DNA of 64,000 bases from Helopsaltes ochotensis (taxonomy: Eukaryota; Chordata; Aves; Passeriformes; Locustellidae), in assembly GCA_013400155.1 (NCBI GenBank), contig VXBM01000192.1, positions 355,212 through 419,211 of the forward strand, written 5' to 3'. The translations under genes were made by a program, and so were the position numbers. A model generated the notes under the pieces. The model searched no databases. It was not told the origin of the DNA and was given only the letters and a program-made list of their open reading frames with translations. Below, one piece after another: positions 13,001-28,000 of the stretch (the first letter of the stretch is position 1; the number at the start of each line of letters is the position of its first letter).

Positions 13001-16000
13001 GAACAGGTGAAATAACAACAAAATTACTTGAATGACTTGAATTTTCATGCAGAAATCCTTCCAATCTGGGATTTCATAGCATTTCACCAATAATGAATTG
13101 TATCCACTAATACTGCCACCAGGTCAGTAAATTGTTATGAAATACCTTTTACCAAAACAACAGGAAGAGATTTGTTCACACACAGAATGAAATTGGTTCT
13201 TTGGTGACAGAACATCTTGTCAATGCACCACTTATATTTAAGCCTTGCAATGAAAGCATTTAAGATTTAAATTAAAGACTAAAAGATAAATATTACTTAC
13301 TTTTCCTTAAGTTCTTTTAGTGAACTCTCCAAAGGTTTGGATTTTATACTGCCAGTTCCAGATGATTTATCCCATTTGTTTTCCTCAATGTCAGCTTCTT
13401 CACCTTTTTCTTTGTGCTTTTCACTGGCCAGTTCATCTCCTTTTTCAGGCTTCTTGAGAAGCTAAGAGATATTTGTTTATATTATGATGCAAAATTATTC
13501 TCCTCTATTGTACGAGTACTATTTTAACAAGTACTAAATATATCGGTAACCTGCTAAGACTGGGGATACCTCATTTACACACTAGGAATGTATTTCACAA
13601 AGTATGAAATTTAAAGTTATTTTAAAAGGGCGATTTACATTTGCTAAGGAGTGACAGTCATTAACAGGCACTCAACTGCACACTTTCAAGTATGCTGGGA
13701 ATACTGGAGAAAGCACTTACCTCTTCTCAGAGCACTTACCTACTCTTCTGAGTTATAAATATAAAGACATTATTATAGTCTATAGTTTCTTAGAAATCAT
13801 GTAACAGAACTCAATGTCATTGCCCATAAAATAAGAAGCAGAGCCTCTACAATACTACAAAGAGAGCAGGATTAATATTTCACTCCTTGAATTACTATAT
13901 ATAAAATGTGTGTCACGTGAATTACTCGGGATAGACAGATAAGTAGAAGAAGGTGCTTAGTACATCCTGCTGTAGAAGTAGGTGCTTAGTACATATACAC
14001 AAATAGAGATGAGGAAAAATTTGAGATATTAGCAGAAAAGAAGCATTTCAATTTCACCTTGAAGATTAGGATTTTCAAGTCTGTTCCTTTCACAGCAACC
14101 CACACAGGGTTTCAGCAGTGTATAGTAGTATAAGCATAATCTTTATAGAAGGACCAACGGTCTCAAATTATTACTCTAACATATCAATTCTAGGCAGAAC
14201 ATCTCAGTCTTTCCATTCCACCATTTCATTTCTGAAATGAACACAGGTTATTCTTCTCCAATATTTAAAACTACTATACTGTTTCTTTCAGGTAATATTT
14301 TCCTTTTCTTTCAGAGACAAAAATAGCTTTCAGGGTCATATCGTCACAGATTTGTCATAAATATTGGGGCTTTTTGGACAAGCAATTTTAGACAATATAT
14401 TTTAAGGATTAAGTCCCTTTTCTTATAAACTTGTATTTTTTAATGCCCAGATACGAAAAGCATGTAATTCAGCTTCAGAATTTACTATTTTTATACTTTT
14501 AGGTGAAGAAAACTGTTTTCCAAGAAGAAACAAGGAAAGATGTCCTCAGTTCAGTGGCTTCTCACCATCACTAAAACTGAGTCAAGTCTGTGTATTCTTG
14601 CTTTATGCTACAGATTCTTGTACCATATTTTCTCTTCTAAACAGCCTATAAAGTCTTTCCAATAACACAAAATTTGGTTCAGATTAACAGTTTTATCTAT
14701 GACATCTTATACAAATAAGATGGTTTTATATGGTCTGACTTCATAGCACAAGATACACCTTCCTAAGTGATGTCATTAAAATCCATTCAGATTGTTGAAA
14801 GGCAGTGCAATTTGAAATTAGCAAGACTTTGCTATAACTTGGCTAAAGCATACAATTAAAATACATCAGTTCTGAGCATAAACATAAATGTGTCTCTGCG
14901 CATGGCCAAATGAAGATTTGCACGACAGAAAGTGTTAAAGCTATGTTTCACAAAAACATGGAATCACAGAATATTCTGGTTTAGAAGAGACCTACAAGGA
15001 TCATCAGGTCCAAGTGTTAAGTGAATGGCCCACATGGGGATCAAAGCCACAATAATCTTCCAACAGGCAGGCACAGAACAATTTGGTTCTGTCAGGTAAT
15101 GCTGGCATAGAATGGCAGCAGAGTTGTATAAAGACATCTGAGTTACCTGCTGTAATTGGACCAGCACATCATGGTAGGTAAGGCCATCAGTCACACTTTC
15201 AAACAACGCAGTCAAAGTTCTACTTTACTGTCCCTTCCAGTCAAAACTGGTGTCTCCACACTGTGCTGTTGTACACTATACAAACACTGAGATACCAAAG
15301 AACTTCTAGATAACTTCAAAAGAAGATTTTTTTTTCATTGATCTCAGTTACCTTGATCCTTATTTCTTTTTCAGAGATCTTCTTTTGTTTCTCCACTTCT
15401 TTTCTTTTACGTCTTTCTTCTTCTCTGCGCTTCCTTTTCTCTTCCTCCCGCAAACGTTTCTTCTCTAATTCTCTCCGCCTTCGCTCCTCTCTTTTCTCTT
15501 CTCGTATTCTCTGAAGAGTTCAATAATGATTAATTGTGAATTGTCCAACAGAAAACCATATGAAACATAAATGTGGAACTTCAGGCAAAAGTCTGAACGT
15601 ACCTGCTTTTCTAATTTTCTATTTTTAATATATTCCAAAAGGGGTGTTGTTCTTCTAGCTAAAACACAAAAAATTTGTGATATAGTGTTCAACTCCTAAA
15701 ATGTACTCATTTCTTTACTTTAGTATTAACCCCCTTTCCCTAGCTTTATCTGAAAGGGAGTTAAATCATTGATAAATCTATTTGTTTCATGTATTTTTGA
15801 AGGCATTCCCATCATTCTGCTTTAGAAATACTTCATTGCTTTTTTGCTGTTAGCATTAGAAGTAACAGAAATATGGTGAACAATTATTTGATGTTTAATT
15901 AAAGATCATATCCTTTCAGTTCAAGAGAATGGCTTTTCTCTCTTGCTCATTGAATGATTATTTCACCACAAAAATAAAGAAATGTGTTCAGAATATATTC

Positions 16001-19000
16001 CTCCTTTTTACTTTTGTACATCAAACCCCAGCTATATCATTGTTCATATATAGCCCACGTTACTGTAATCTCACATAGCAGTTTTCAATCCCAGTTTTCA
16101 AAGTACATCATGAAGGAAACATTTCAGTCTCATACAAAATTTTGATTTACCTGACATTTAGTATTCATCTTTCCATGGGAAAACAGGAGGAAAAAGAGAT
16201 AAGCGGTTTGTCCCAGGTTACATAGCAAAGTATTAGCAGATCCAATAAAGCTCTGGTTTCCCAAATTGCTAATAAAAGCTCTCGTCTACTGGATCACACA
16301 GCCCTTCCTTTATTACAGAGCTGTCTCCACACTCTGAAATCAAGTCACTTGTCTGAACCATCCCTAAATTCTACAGAAACTTGGAGAACATCATCAAATT
16401 CTTCATCATGTTCCTTATCAAATTCTTTATTCATGACTGTCAGTACTGAACTCAGACTTCAATTTAGCCTGTACTTACAGCTGTGAGTAGTTACAACAAA
16501 TTTTGTCAGTTTTAGATATCCCAGAATAGAAAATGTTTACTACTTGAAATTGCTCAACAGTTATGTATCGGCTTCTCCCCCAAACCACAGAAAAACATTC
16601 CCTATTGAAATACAAGACAAAATTTGAAAGAAAAAAAGAAAAAAAGAAAAAAAGAATAATTGAAAAAGTTTTCAACAAATTTGAAATGACATAGCCAAAA
16701 TCTAGACACAATTCGTATCTCAAAAACATTTAAATCTTTTTGCATTGAAAGTCAGATTATGTTGGGGGCAACTCATTCATTCATTAATAACAACACTTTG
16801 TTACAGTTATGAATGGGAAGGCTGATAGGATTCATAGTTTCTTTTTAGCAAACATCAATGGTAGGAATCAACAACCAATGAAGATTGTTGATTTGGTATT
16901 TCCCTCCCTCTATCCCTCTATTTTCCATGCCTCCCCATCCTCCCCACCTGCCCATCACTTTTGACAAGTTTTTAGGTCCCGAGCCTCCTTCCAGTCCCTC
17001 AGATCTGAGTTTTGCCTCTCCTACTCCTTAAGTTCCTCTGCCTGAGCAGTGGCTGCCTCTGGGCATCCTTATGTGCTGAAAGAGATCACAAATTGTAACT
17101 GGAAGGTCTGGGGAAAGGATAAGCTGCATTGAGAGTTCAGAACTTGACCCTAGTCATGACTAAGACTGTAGTGCAAGAGGTTTAATGAGAAATTATAACT
17201 TGAAGTTCAAGGCAGAGAGGCAGTGTAATGAGTACTACCCAAAGAGGAAGGGAAGAAAACCCAGTGTTTATCAAACTTGAAACTTATCCATCTTATTTAG
17301 GGGCCTTACTGCAAATACAAACCTAAGAACATTTTCTTAAAATGTTTAAGAATCTTTAAAAGAAAATAAATTACTAAATGAAGAGCAGTGTCAGCAAAAC
17401 TTTACATTTCATCTTGCTGTCTAGAAACAAACCAGAAAAAGAGCTTATCTTCATCTTGCTGCAGGGAAAATGTCTTTCACATCATCTCTCTGTCACATGG
17501 AAACTGATCAGCCAATGCATCTGGCATGATGCATAAAACATGTTGGTTTGCAGTAACTTTACATGGAGAAATGCTGAGCATCTGAGGCTCAATTCTGCCA
17601 GCAAAGTCTTGGGCACATCTGTCATTGACATCGGTAGGAGTAACACCATTGAAACTCGACACACAGCTAAACCCTTACATAATTTTGCTATAAACATGCT
17701 ACATGCTGAAGAAATCTTTGGTTTTGTATTGATAGTAATGGCCACAGCTTTGAATGGCAGGAAAAATAAAGCAACTAGTTTGATTTATTCTGATTTAACA
17801 GAAACAAAACACTAAAAGTCTTAATGTAAAGCTGCCTTCCGTTAATATTATTACTCAGAAATCTGCAACTCTCAGGATTAACCATCTTCACTTATAGAAT
17901 GTTTTTAAGTTAATCTTCTTGAAACCATAAACTTTTTGTAAATTGCAAACTTCTTGAAATTTTTTTTACTGCCTTTACTCTGCTGTCAAATACCATGGAA
18001 GATTTGGAGTAAATAAAAATTACTGGGTGACCTCCCCATCTAAACTAGCAACAAACAAGTTTTATTGATAACAGAGTTTCATCTAAATGTCCACTTCCAT
18101 TTCCTCCAAATTATTAGAGCTCCAAATCTCTCCATTCAACTCCCAAACAGCGGTAACAAGTGAAAGGAAAGGGGAAATGGCCTCAAGATGCAACTGAGCA
18201 GGTTTATACTGCATAGTAAGAGAAATTCCTTCACAAAAGACTGTCAAGCACTGCAACAGGCTGCCCAGGGAGATGGTGCAGTTGCTGTCCCTGGAGGTAT
18301 TTAAAAGATGTGCAGTTGTGGCATTTGGGGGCATGGTTAAGTGATGGACTTGGCACTGTTAATGGTTGTACTTGATGTTCTTGAACAGCAAGTTTCCAAC
18401 CTAAATGATTCTATGATTCTAATCAAAAGAGGTGGCCACTTTCTCACTGTAAAGAAATAACAGCAAAGGTCAATTTTATTTCCTACTCAATTGCCACACC
18501 TAGGGAAAGACTAACTGTTCTCCATGTTATCACTTGAAGATACATCAAAATTCTATGTCATCCTGAAAACTGCATACTAGCACTGAAGATTTCAGTGCTC
18601 ACCTTACTTAAAATTCCCCCCAGGACTGCAGAAGTCATGCTGCATGCATACAGAAAACAAGGTGTTGCCTTACTTTCAGAGCTTTTCCAGAATCTTGACC
18701 GTGAGAACAGAGAGAGATCATTTCATGTTTCTTAATAAAAGCAGCTAATACGAGGGATCAATGGTTAAGTATTCAGCTATTTTGTATTTTAAAAATATAT
18801 CTTCCATCTACTAATACATCTGAAAGTATTAGAATTACTAAGGGCCTATTTCTGAAGCCATGTGTGTGCATCCAAAAGTTCATGTGAAGCCAAGTGAATT
18901 CATGCATAGAGACTTAAAGGTTTACTGCTACTAGTTGCCTGGAAAACAAATATTTAACTGTGGTATTACAAATCTGTTAGACTGAACAGGTCAGTTCTTG

Positions 19001-22000
19001 CAGGTAATATCATAAAGATATAAAAGTAAGATATTGAATATTCTCAATAATAAGAAAAATCAAGAAAACAGACCAATGAGTTCCCTTGTTTTGGCCTCAA
19101 TCTCTCCCAAAAGAATCTCAGGATTGGCACAGATCTTCTCTTCATCAGCACAATAATTCTCTAAAAATTTCCTATATTCTGGATCTGTGAAGAAAAAATT
19201 TTGAATTATGTTAACACTTTGCAATGCATAACAGAAATTTTCCACTGTGATGTCAAGAAAAGATGTTTACCGTCTTCAATGCTCCCAGCTTTGGCATCTT
19301 TCTTCTTCAGTTTCTTTTTTGAAATCTTCTGGAATGGAGCAAACTCAACCACTGCAGGATATTCCAAACCTTAAAAGAAATCAATCCTTAATTTTTTGAG
19401 GGGAGAAACATTCTCTACCTCCAAGTAAGATTTTCAAAACTCAAACACATGGGAAGTCTTATCTGAAAACAAAAGTAAATGTTTCTACAATTCACTCCTA
19501 AACTTCTAATGAAAAGTTACATGTAGAGATATTTTAAATGAAAAAATTATCTTTTATTTGGGTATGCTGACAAGACTGAAAATGAAGATTACTACTGTTG
19601 CAAAGTAAAATTCTTGTATTATTATTTATAGCTCCCTTTTAATTATTCACAGACATTGATTAGAAAAATCTATCACAAAATTTCAGTCTGACAAGTGATT
19701 AAGTACTATTGGGAAATCAATCTGAAACTGTTGAGTTGCTTTTCTAAGGCTTTCTTGCCTAAAAGCCAAAAAAATAAATAAATGCTGGGTAATATGTAAT
19801 AAAACAACAAAGCATCTCTTTTCAGAACCACAACTGTAAAACTCAGCACGCAGAATTGTGTGAAACTTCTCTGTTTACGATGGACTGTGCAACTCCCACC
19901 TGTGTTTACTGGCAGGGATTCTTTGCTTCAAGTTGTGCCTTAAACACTGGCTTCTTCTTTGGACTGGAGTCAGAACCATGTGTGGGGTGTGAATTTCACT
20001 TGGTTTCTACTTGCAGCAGGTTCAAGATTAGACTTTGCTCAAGTCCACGGAACACTTGTCTTTAGTCTGCCAGAACTTCTACTGAACCTGCTAATCCTTG
20101 TTTCAGTTTTAGACTCATAATGCAATGCTGCCACAAGCCTCACCAGAGAGCAGTTCTGATCAAACCTTGTGCTCTTTAATGCTGTACAAGCAATCATGTC
20201 AAACTGGCCAACTGTGTCCAAGTTCAGTTTTGCACAGTATTCTGGCTTCAGTCCAGCATAATATTGAAGAATGCGCTGAATTTAAGAAAAGTCCTAGCAC
20301 AATCGTAACTTTTTTCTAGTTTTTAATCTTAAAACACCAAGAATTTTAAATCTGGGAAATACACACTGCTAGGAGTTGTTTTTCATCTCTACAAAAACCA
20401 TCCAAATCTGAGGGATATTAGAAGCAAATAAAACATCTCAGGTAGGAAATGCTAAAGAGGAATTTATCAGTTTGACAGCTTCTTTAGAGATCTGTTTCTG
20501 GTAAGAGTGGGCAGGACTACTTTTCACAGGACCTCTGCAACACTGAGTGTATATAACTGAAAATGTCTGTACAAGATAGACACAAATCTATGTCTGTTTA
20601 CATAAACTATGCCATTTTTTTACAGAAGGTTTGCCCGAATGAGGCAAGGAACTGCTGAAGTTCTGCTAAACCACTTCTTATTCATGGCAGTTTCATACCC
20701 CTGCAGGAGACCTGGATTTATCCACACCTACATGACAGACTTTACTCTTCGGCAAACATTTGCAGACTGAACATTTTAAAACTGGCAATCAATCTTGCCT
20801 TTCTTGTTCTTGGAACTCAAGATGTTTGCAAAGGTCCTAAAAATTCAATCTCTACACGTCTTAAAAGTGGAAGGTTTCATCTTGCTTCGTCCAAACAGAA
20901 GTAAGTGGCAGAACTTTATCTCAGAAACACTGAAGATGTAAAAGAGCCATGCTCACAATGTATCCAGTTACTATTGTAATGAACTGTGAAGCTTTTCTTA
21001 GTATGATCTTGATAGTGCATTGCCTAAAGTACAAGCATGCACATAAAGCATGCACACCACACAGACAAGCAAAACTGCATGGACAAATATATTTTGCACT
21101 TTATTATATTTTAAGTGATAAATGTTAGCATATTTTTATGTAAACTGCATAGTGAGGAAATAAGGGCATAACTAGCAAAAAGAAAGCAAATTGATGCTCT
21201 GAAATGGTGTATGTATATATACACATTTAATATCTTAAAATAGTCCAACCTTTATTATCAATGAAGACATAGCCATCAAAGCGATCTCTAAAAAGAAGGA
21301 TGTCCTCAGGATTTCTAAAGTTAATGTATGCTCTTGAGTAGAGATGAGGATAAAGGCTGCAACAAGAAACAATTTTATGTTCTGTTACTTATTCTTTTCA
21401 GGGCTAGGGAAAGCATAAAACCAGAAGGATCACATTGTACTTCTCATCTTCTTTGAGAAACTGCTACCTTAAGCAGCCTTTACATTTACATATCTAATTA
21501 TATATACATGATAAAAACTAACAGAACATCAGAGTTCTGTATGAAACTGTGAAATTTATTCTGAGCTGACACAAATATTCCCAGTTTATTTTGTCCCCCT
21601 AAATTGCAGAACATACATTTCCAATTGTGCAGGATCAAAACTTTAATATTCCCCAGTTTAAGAGATAAGAATAACAGCAGTGCTTCTGGGGAACTTCTTG
21701 GGCATACTAAGTCTTGTGTCACTGAAACAGAAAAGGTGAAGGAAAAGACTGCAGTGAAGGGGCAGCTTCCAGGCTGTCACTGTATTTAAATAGATTTCCA
21801 CCTTCAATAAAGAATAAAACCCCTAATAGTCAGCAATATAATCCACTGAATTATACACAAATGAACTCCATCGGACATCCATGTGTTATCAATGTACATG
21901 CAATCTCTAGTTGTGACCAACAGTTGCTGTGAAAATCCAAAGCATTTCTAGCAAAAAGACAGGTACTTAAAATAATTCTCATTCTTCAAGAATTTATTGG

Positions 22001-25000
22001 CACAGATCCCACTCCATGGGTAAATGTTTTATGTGCTTGATAAAAATCTGAGGGCTGGAAAACCACAACCATCATGAAACTGAGGTAATTTATTGAATTA
22101 GAACCCATCAGCTAAGTTATTGTGAGTCATGGCATGTACATGCTTTAAACTCCTGCAATTGTTACCTGTAAGTCAGTTTGTCATAAATTGACTTAATAAT
22201 GACTACATATCACAGGTTTTTGAACAAATCTTAACACAAGCCTATATCTTTAAAATATCTATGTTCATAATTCCATTGTCACCTATGGCCTGTCTTCAGA
22301 CCAACTCAGCACTGGCACCAGGAGACAATAAACACACACAGCTACAATTATATTTCAATCCCATAGCCCTTAATAAAATCACATTTTACAATGAGTGAGA
22401 GAGCAAAAATATGGATTGGATCACAGGATCCATGCATGTGGCAGCTCAAAGCAACACTGCTCCCAAGTAATTTTTTCCTTTTAAAATATCCATCCCTTAC
22501 AGTGTTAGGAGGAGACCATAAAGAGCAGTGCTGTCAATAACCAATGGTTTTGTACACCCACCCATTTTGTGTTTGATCCTGTAGCCAGAAGAAATGTTAA
22601 AAAACCAGAACAACCTGGAGGGCTTTTTTCATTTAGATGCTCTGCAAATATCAGCTGTGAAGCATTTCTACAGCTTGAAGAGGATAAACTATTTCCAAAG
22701 AAGAGAGGAAGAGCCATTTTATCCATATATACCCAGTATATTTTCACATTCTAGCATAGGAACAGCATTGTACAAACTTTAAGTGGGTAATTGCAAAAAT
22801 GCCTGCTAGGGCATGGCCAGGGATGAAAAATGCTACAGCATGGCTGTAGAGTTACTACCAAAATGCAAAGCAGATCTAAAAAGACAGATTTCTTCTTATC
22901 GATTTCAAAGAAGACAAAATTTAACACTTTTCATAATTACACAGTGTTAAAAGATGTATCTTAAAATGCGTAAGTAAAGGAGGGAATTTTATTGTGGCAA
23001 TCTATAGCTCTACTGGAAGCAATGTCTCTGTGCTTCCTAATGGCTACAAGAGTAAAAAAGTCTCAGATAACTTCCCATGAAGACGGAAACTTTCTTCTCT
23101 GTCATATCAACAGCACTCTTCTTATGTTTCATATTTGAGGTATAAATTAAATGAGGCCTGACATTAGACTGATATGATTGTACACTTGAAGTGCTAAATA
23201 TTCATCAGACAAAACCAGGAATCTTGAGGGAACATTATTTTTTGTTCCAGTTATTATTGTCTGAGATTGAGGAACTGAGTTTTAGTCTCCAGTCTAAATA
23301 ACTACTACTTCACTGTTCTTTCCATCTTCATTCAGCTTTTGTAAAATACTAGAACTTACTGTAGATTAAAGACTGTTACTTGGACAAGGGTCCACTCCTA
23401 CATTACTGTGGCACTTCTCTGCCTCAGGGCAGAGCAAGCAGCTCCATAATAAAGTTGGGGTTTTTTTCCTGGAAGAACTTAGAACCTTATGGCTGGACAC
23501 ATTGTGCAACAGAACTGAAAATACAAAGGCTTGCTCCTTCCTTGTTTCCTTTAGCTGGTATATCAATGCCATATCTTTCACCTGCTTTGGCAGCATAATC
23601 TTCCTGGTACACAACAGAATATTTTTCTAGCTTTTTCAGCTTTTTAAACAGAGTGAATATCATTCAAAACTTGAGGAACACTTGATGTGCTTATTAAGCA
23701 CTTATTAGTAAGAAAGAACTGAGTCTGTATAAACAGGACTCTGGAAAACAGAGATTTAGAATTTATGTCACAAGTAAGGGGTCTAGTGTTGTGGCTATAC
23801 ATTATTAACATCTTCAAGAACTTCACACACATCAGCAGAAACATACAATATAAACGCATGGTTGAGCAGAGAAGGAGATTGACGTGCAGCACAGTAGCAC
23901 AGCACTGTCTGTCCATTATTGTTGTTATGTATCAGGGTAGAATGTTGCAGAAACAGCTGTGACAATGCTTAGCCACTACAAGTTCCTTCTCTGATGGAGC
24001 CACTTATACAAAAGAGTTGCTTCTCATATGCATGTGAGTTAGCTATCAGAGTGTTTAGTGCACAAAACCCATTCAACTGAGTGTTTCAAAACCTTGTCTT
24101 AGGCTTCTTACCCAGCAAAGCATGCAGTGTGCCTAAAAAAGTGAGTAAAATTAACATTCTAGGTGGGAAGCTAACTAAACATAGCAAATTCAAAACTTAG
24201 CACTGCCTTGCATATATATCACTTTTACTCTAGATTTCAGACACCTGACTTCCAGCAGCTACTCCCCACCCTGGATTATGTCTTTACCTATCCATTCAGA
24301 ACTCAACAGCATGGCCATGCAGCAAAGAATGCACAGGGCTACAGGCACTCTTGAGGTTAACAAGCCTTCCTAGGAAAAAACACTCCTGCTTGACTTTTGT
24401 ACTTGGTATTTCGCAGTTACTGACTAAAATATTCTTTACTCTTCAGGACTTTGTCTTCCAGCTGAAACCTACAGAAGGACCAGTGAATTCTGTGTGTCTC
24501 CTTTTTTGAAGTATCCACCACCAAAGATTAAATTCAGGATCTGAAATTCAGTTTTATCATCAGAGCTGGTTTGATTCTGCCATATGTTTGCTGTCTATAA
24601 TGCTGCTTTCCATATTCCATACGTATCATGTTTTGGACAGATGCACTGCACATGTCGGCACTTGGAGCAATCTCTATGGAAATAACCCAGATGAGTCTGA
24701 CTGTACACATTTATTCATTCCAACACAGTTTCTTTTTTTTTTCTGCTCTGCATTCAAGGGTATTCAATCTTTCAGGGTACATTTATTTCTTTAACACTTA
24801 GACTATCATCTCTTTATGTCTTTATTTTTCAAGCAACTTTAATAACAAACACATTCTAAATATTTACTTGTACAAAGTATCTTTTAACACAACTGTGTAA
24901 AAAGCAATTTTAATAGCTATTTATTTACAGTCTAAACAGCAACATATAAACTATAATAAAAACAGCAATCTCATCTTAGTAAAATACTTATCAACTTACG

Positions 25001-28000
25001 AATCATGGTGGGCATTTATAAAATATATACTTACATGTATATAGTGCTCTACAACTAAATGTTGGAGAGTCAAATAACTCCTCTACTCATTCATACAGTA
25101 ATTGATAACTCATCATCGACATTGTCATGTCAAACTAAAATCCCCTGGTGTTCATCCCTGTCATCTTCTGTGGTCCTTCACATAATGGTTGGAACTGGCA
25201 CAATTTCAAATAAACTTAGTCTTTCCCTTTTACAGCTATAAATGAGCAGTTTGCCTGGCAGAGAAAGCAGAAACACTAGAGTTGTGTCAATCAAACTCTG
25301 TCAATTATTTCACCCAGAACACAGTAGTGGTGGTTCCCTTGAAGCAATAAAGGCGCTGCCCCTTCAGTGCTGCAGTTCCTGGGTGCAAACCTACATCCTA
25401 CAGCATTAATGCTGTTTACCTACAATAATCCTGAGCACAACGTTGGGAAGAACTAATAGAGGGAAAAGGAGGAGTGCTCTTTGGAAGAGCTTTATCACTG
25501 TCTGTGACACATGGCATGGCACTGACTATTTGAACTGTTTTCATGCAAGCAAAGCTTGTGTTCAGGTTTCTTTCCTTTCATAACCTCACAACACTATCAA
25601 CAATTCCTGGCATTCAGTGCCAGTCCAGAGAGATTACACAAACCCTGAAGGGACAGAGATCAATCACTTGACTTGATTAGTCAAATCTGTAGAATAGGCT
25701 CAGAAACCTTTAAAGCAGACAAAAAGGAAAGAGTATCTGGAAAAAATAGTTAATAGTTGAAGTCTGATGCTACACAACAGTCTGTCAAGAAGGTAGAGTC
25801 TTTATTATCATCTATAAACAGTGTTTTGTTTGCATTTTGGTGTCAATATGCAAGAGAAAATAAATATAATGCAGTGAATCAGATGAATCTGAAAAATGAA
25901 CACAACACAAGTCACTTTCTGAAATGATTTTACTGAAATGGATGCAACTGAAAAACTGAAAATTACATCAATCACATGAAATTTGAAAAAGTTTTATAGC
26001 TTGCCTATAATAGGATATTGTAAACTTAAAGATAACACTTATAAGGATATTATAGATTATAAAAAAAGAAACTGGAGTTGATATGCATATCTTTGTTTGT
26101 TTTGTCCTCTAGGATGAATTATCTTGGAGATAAAGATGTTTATCTTGGAAATAAACAGCTACAGTTTCTCTAGTAGTCTAGACTAACAGAGCCCTTACAA
26201 ACAGCAACCAATAGAGAACTCCAAGAGAACGTTTATTAAAAAGGGGAAGATGTACAAATACTTACCCAGTTCATAACTGCAAGTAACTGCAGTTTGGTAT
26301 TATACCAAACTTGTAATACTAAACTTGTACCTTGTGTTTAATAGTTTTTCATAGATAAATATTTGTCTAAGTAAGTATTTGTCTAACTGCTCCTGACCCA
26401 TTTCCAACATCATTCATGGCATCAATCATGCCACCATTCGTGGCATGAATTTCTGACAAGTTCTAAAATCTGAATGAGCTTATAGAAACTTCTGTGGTGT
26501 AGTTACACAGGACATGGTTAAACTGAGATGTTATAGCTCTTAAGGAAACTTGTCTGCTTCTGCATCAAAGTATCTCTATGCCCCTTTCCCTTTCCAACAA
26601 ACAGATCTTCACTGAGGATTCTTCAAATCCTTCTCACTGGGTGACATCACATTTCTTTGCAACTTCCCATGTTTTTGTCATCACTGAACTCTCTGGATTG
26701 CTTGCCACTATGCACATGGTACAGGATCTAGAAAAAAGCTATTCAGTGAAAGACAGAGAAAACATGCCCACCTTGTCCTGTAGCTTTTCCTGTTAGCTGG
26801 AATGACATGAAGACACCTGCACAGATTTCGCTGAAATCTTGTGAACTGTCCGTAACATGATAGACTATGGCAATACAATGCTTTATACTCAAAAAGTGTT
26901 CTCTGCTGGGTAAGAGAAGACTGAGATTAACTTTGATTAAACTTTCTGAAAGTTTATTGTATATTCCTGAGTGGATAATGTAAAGAGATGACTCATAAAA
27001 AGATACACATGGGTATGTGCCAGCATTTGAACAAAGGGGATAAAAGAGGCAAGGTGATCTTGAGCCAGTCAAAAGACAAATAATCAGCCTGAGTCAACAC
27101 TGCAGAATGGCAGTGAAATGCCCATGTAAGCTGTGTAGTTTGCTGAAAGAAGCTGTAGCCACACAAACGTGGTAAAGATAAACTCATTCTGAAAAAATCC
27201 ATCTTTTATCTGAAAACACATTTTTTGGAAAGCAGGATGAAGAAAAAAAGGAGTGAGCACAAAAAATTTCATGCTGAAAAATTCAAACTTAAATGATTTT
27301 TTAGTGAGTTTAGATTTGTGAAGGCAGAAGAGAATAACATGACAAATACCAGCATGAGAGAAAAACCAGTATCTATCATTGGTAACCTGCCACAGATGCA
27401 ATTAAACAAGTGGACAGCAAGGTTTTTGGGTAATCCAAATTTCATCACATAGGAGAGAAAATGAAACTTTATATATGCAACTGTTGTCAGTGCCTTCTCT
27501 TTTCTAAACAGGCCAACTCCCCAAATTCTTATGCAAACTGCTTTTGAAAATTAAAATTGGAATTTTTTAAACTGTTAATTGGCATTTGTGCATCTAAACA
27601 CAGTGAGATCTGATGCTCTTCTTCAGAGAATTTTTGGTTTGCCTTTATCAAATGAGCCGCTGGGACAGAAGCCTTAAAGAGGTCCATTTGGAAACAGAGA
27701 CGAAGTTCAGAAGGGCAATGTAAGGTACTACAAAGACTGACAATCAGAATAAAATCTCTTCTTTCCTCACTTCACATCCTTTGTGGTTTTAACAGACAAG
27801 CTGAAGAACCTACTATTTTGTTGCTGCACTTACGTGCAACAACCTAGGTCAGAAACTGTCATAATTTCTCTAAATAAACATTTATTTCTTCTTGATTGTG
27901 AAACTGACTCTGAGAGAACCCCTAACTTTGAAATTTGGTCAGCAATAAAGAGCCAGGATCCCTCTGTAGTCAGTGGAAAGAATCTTAAGTCAGTGGAGGG

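Noticed and set aside
26412..26450. Nested small palindromes suggesting a structured RNA
   Set aside because: Arms are only 6-7 bp and there is no supporting context; likely chance.
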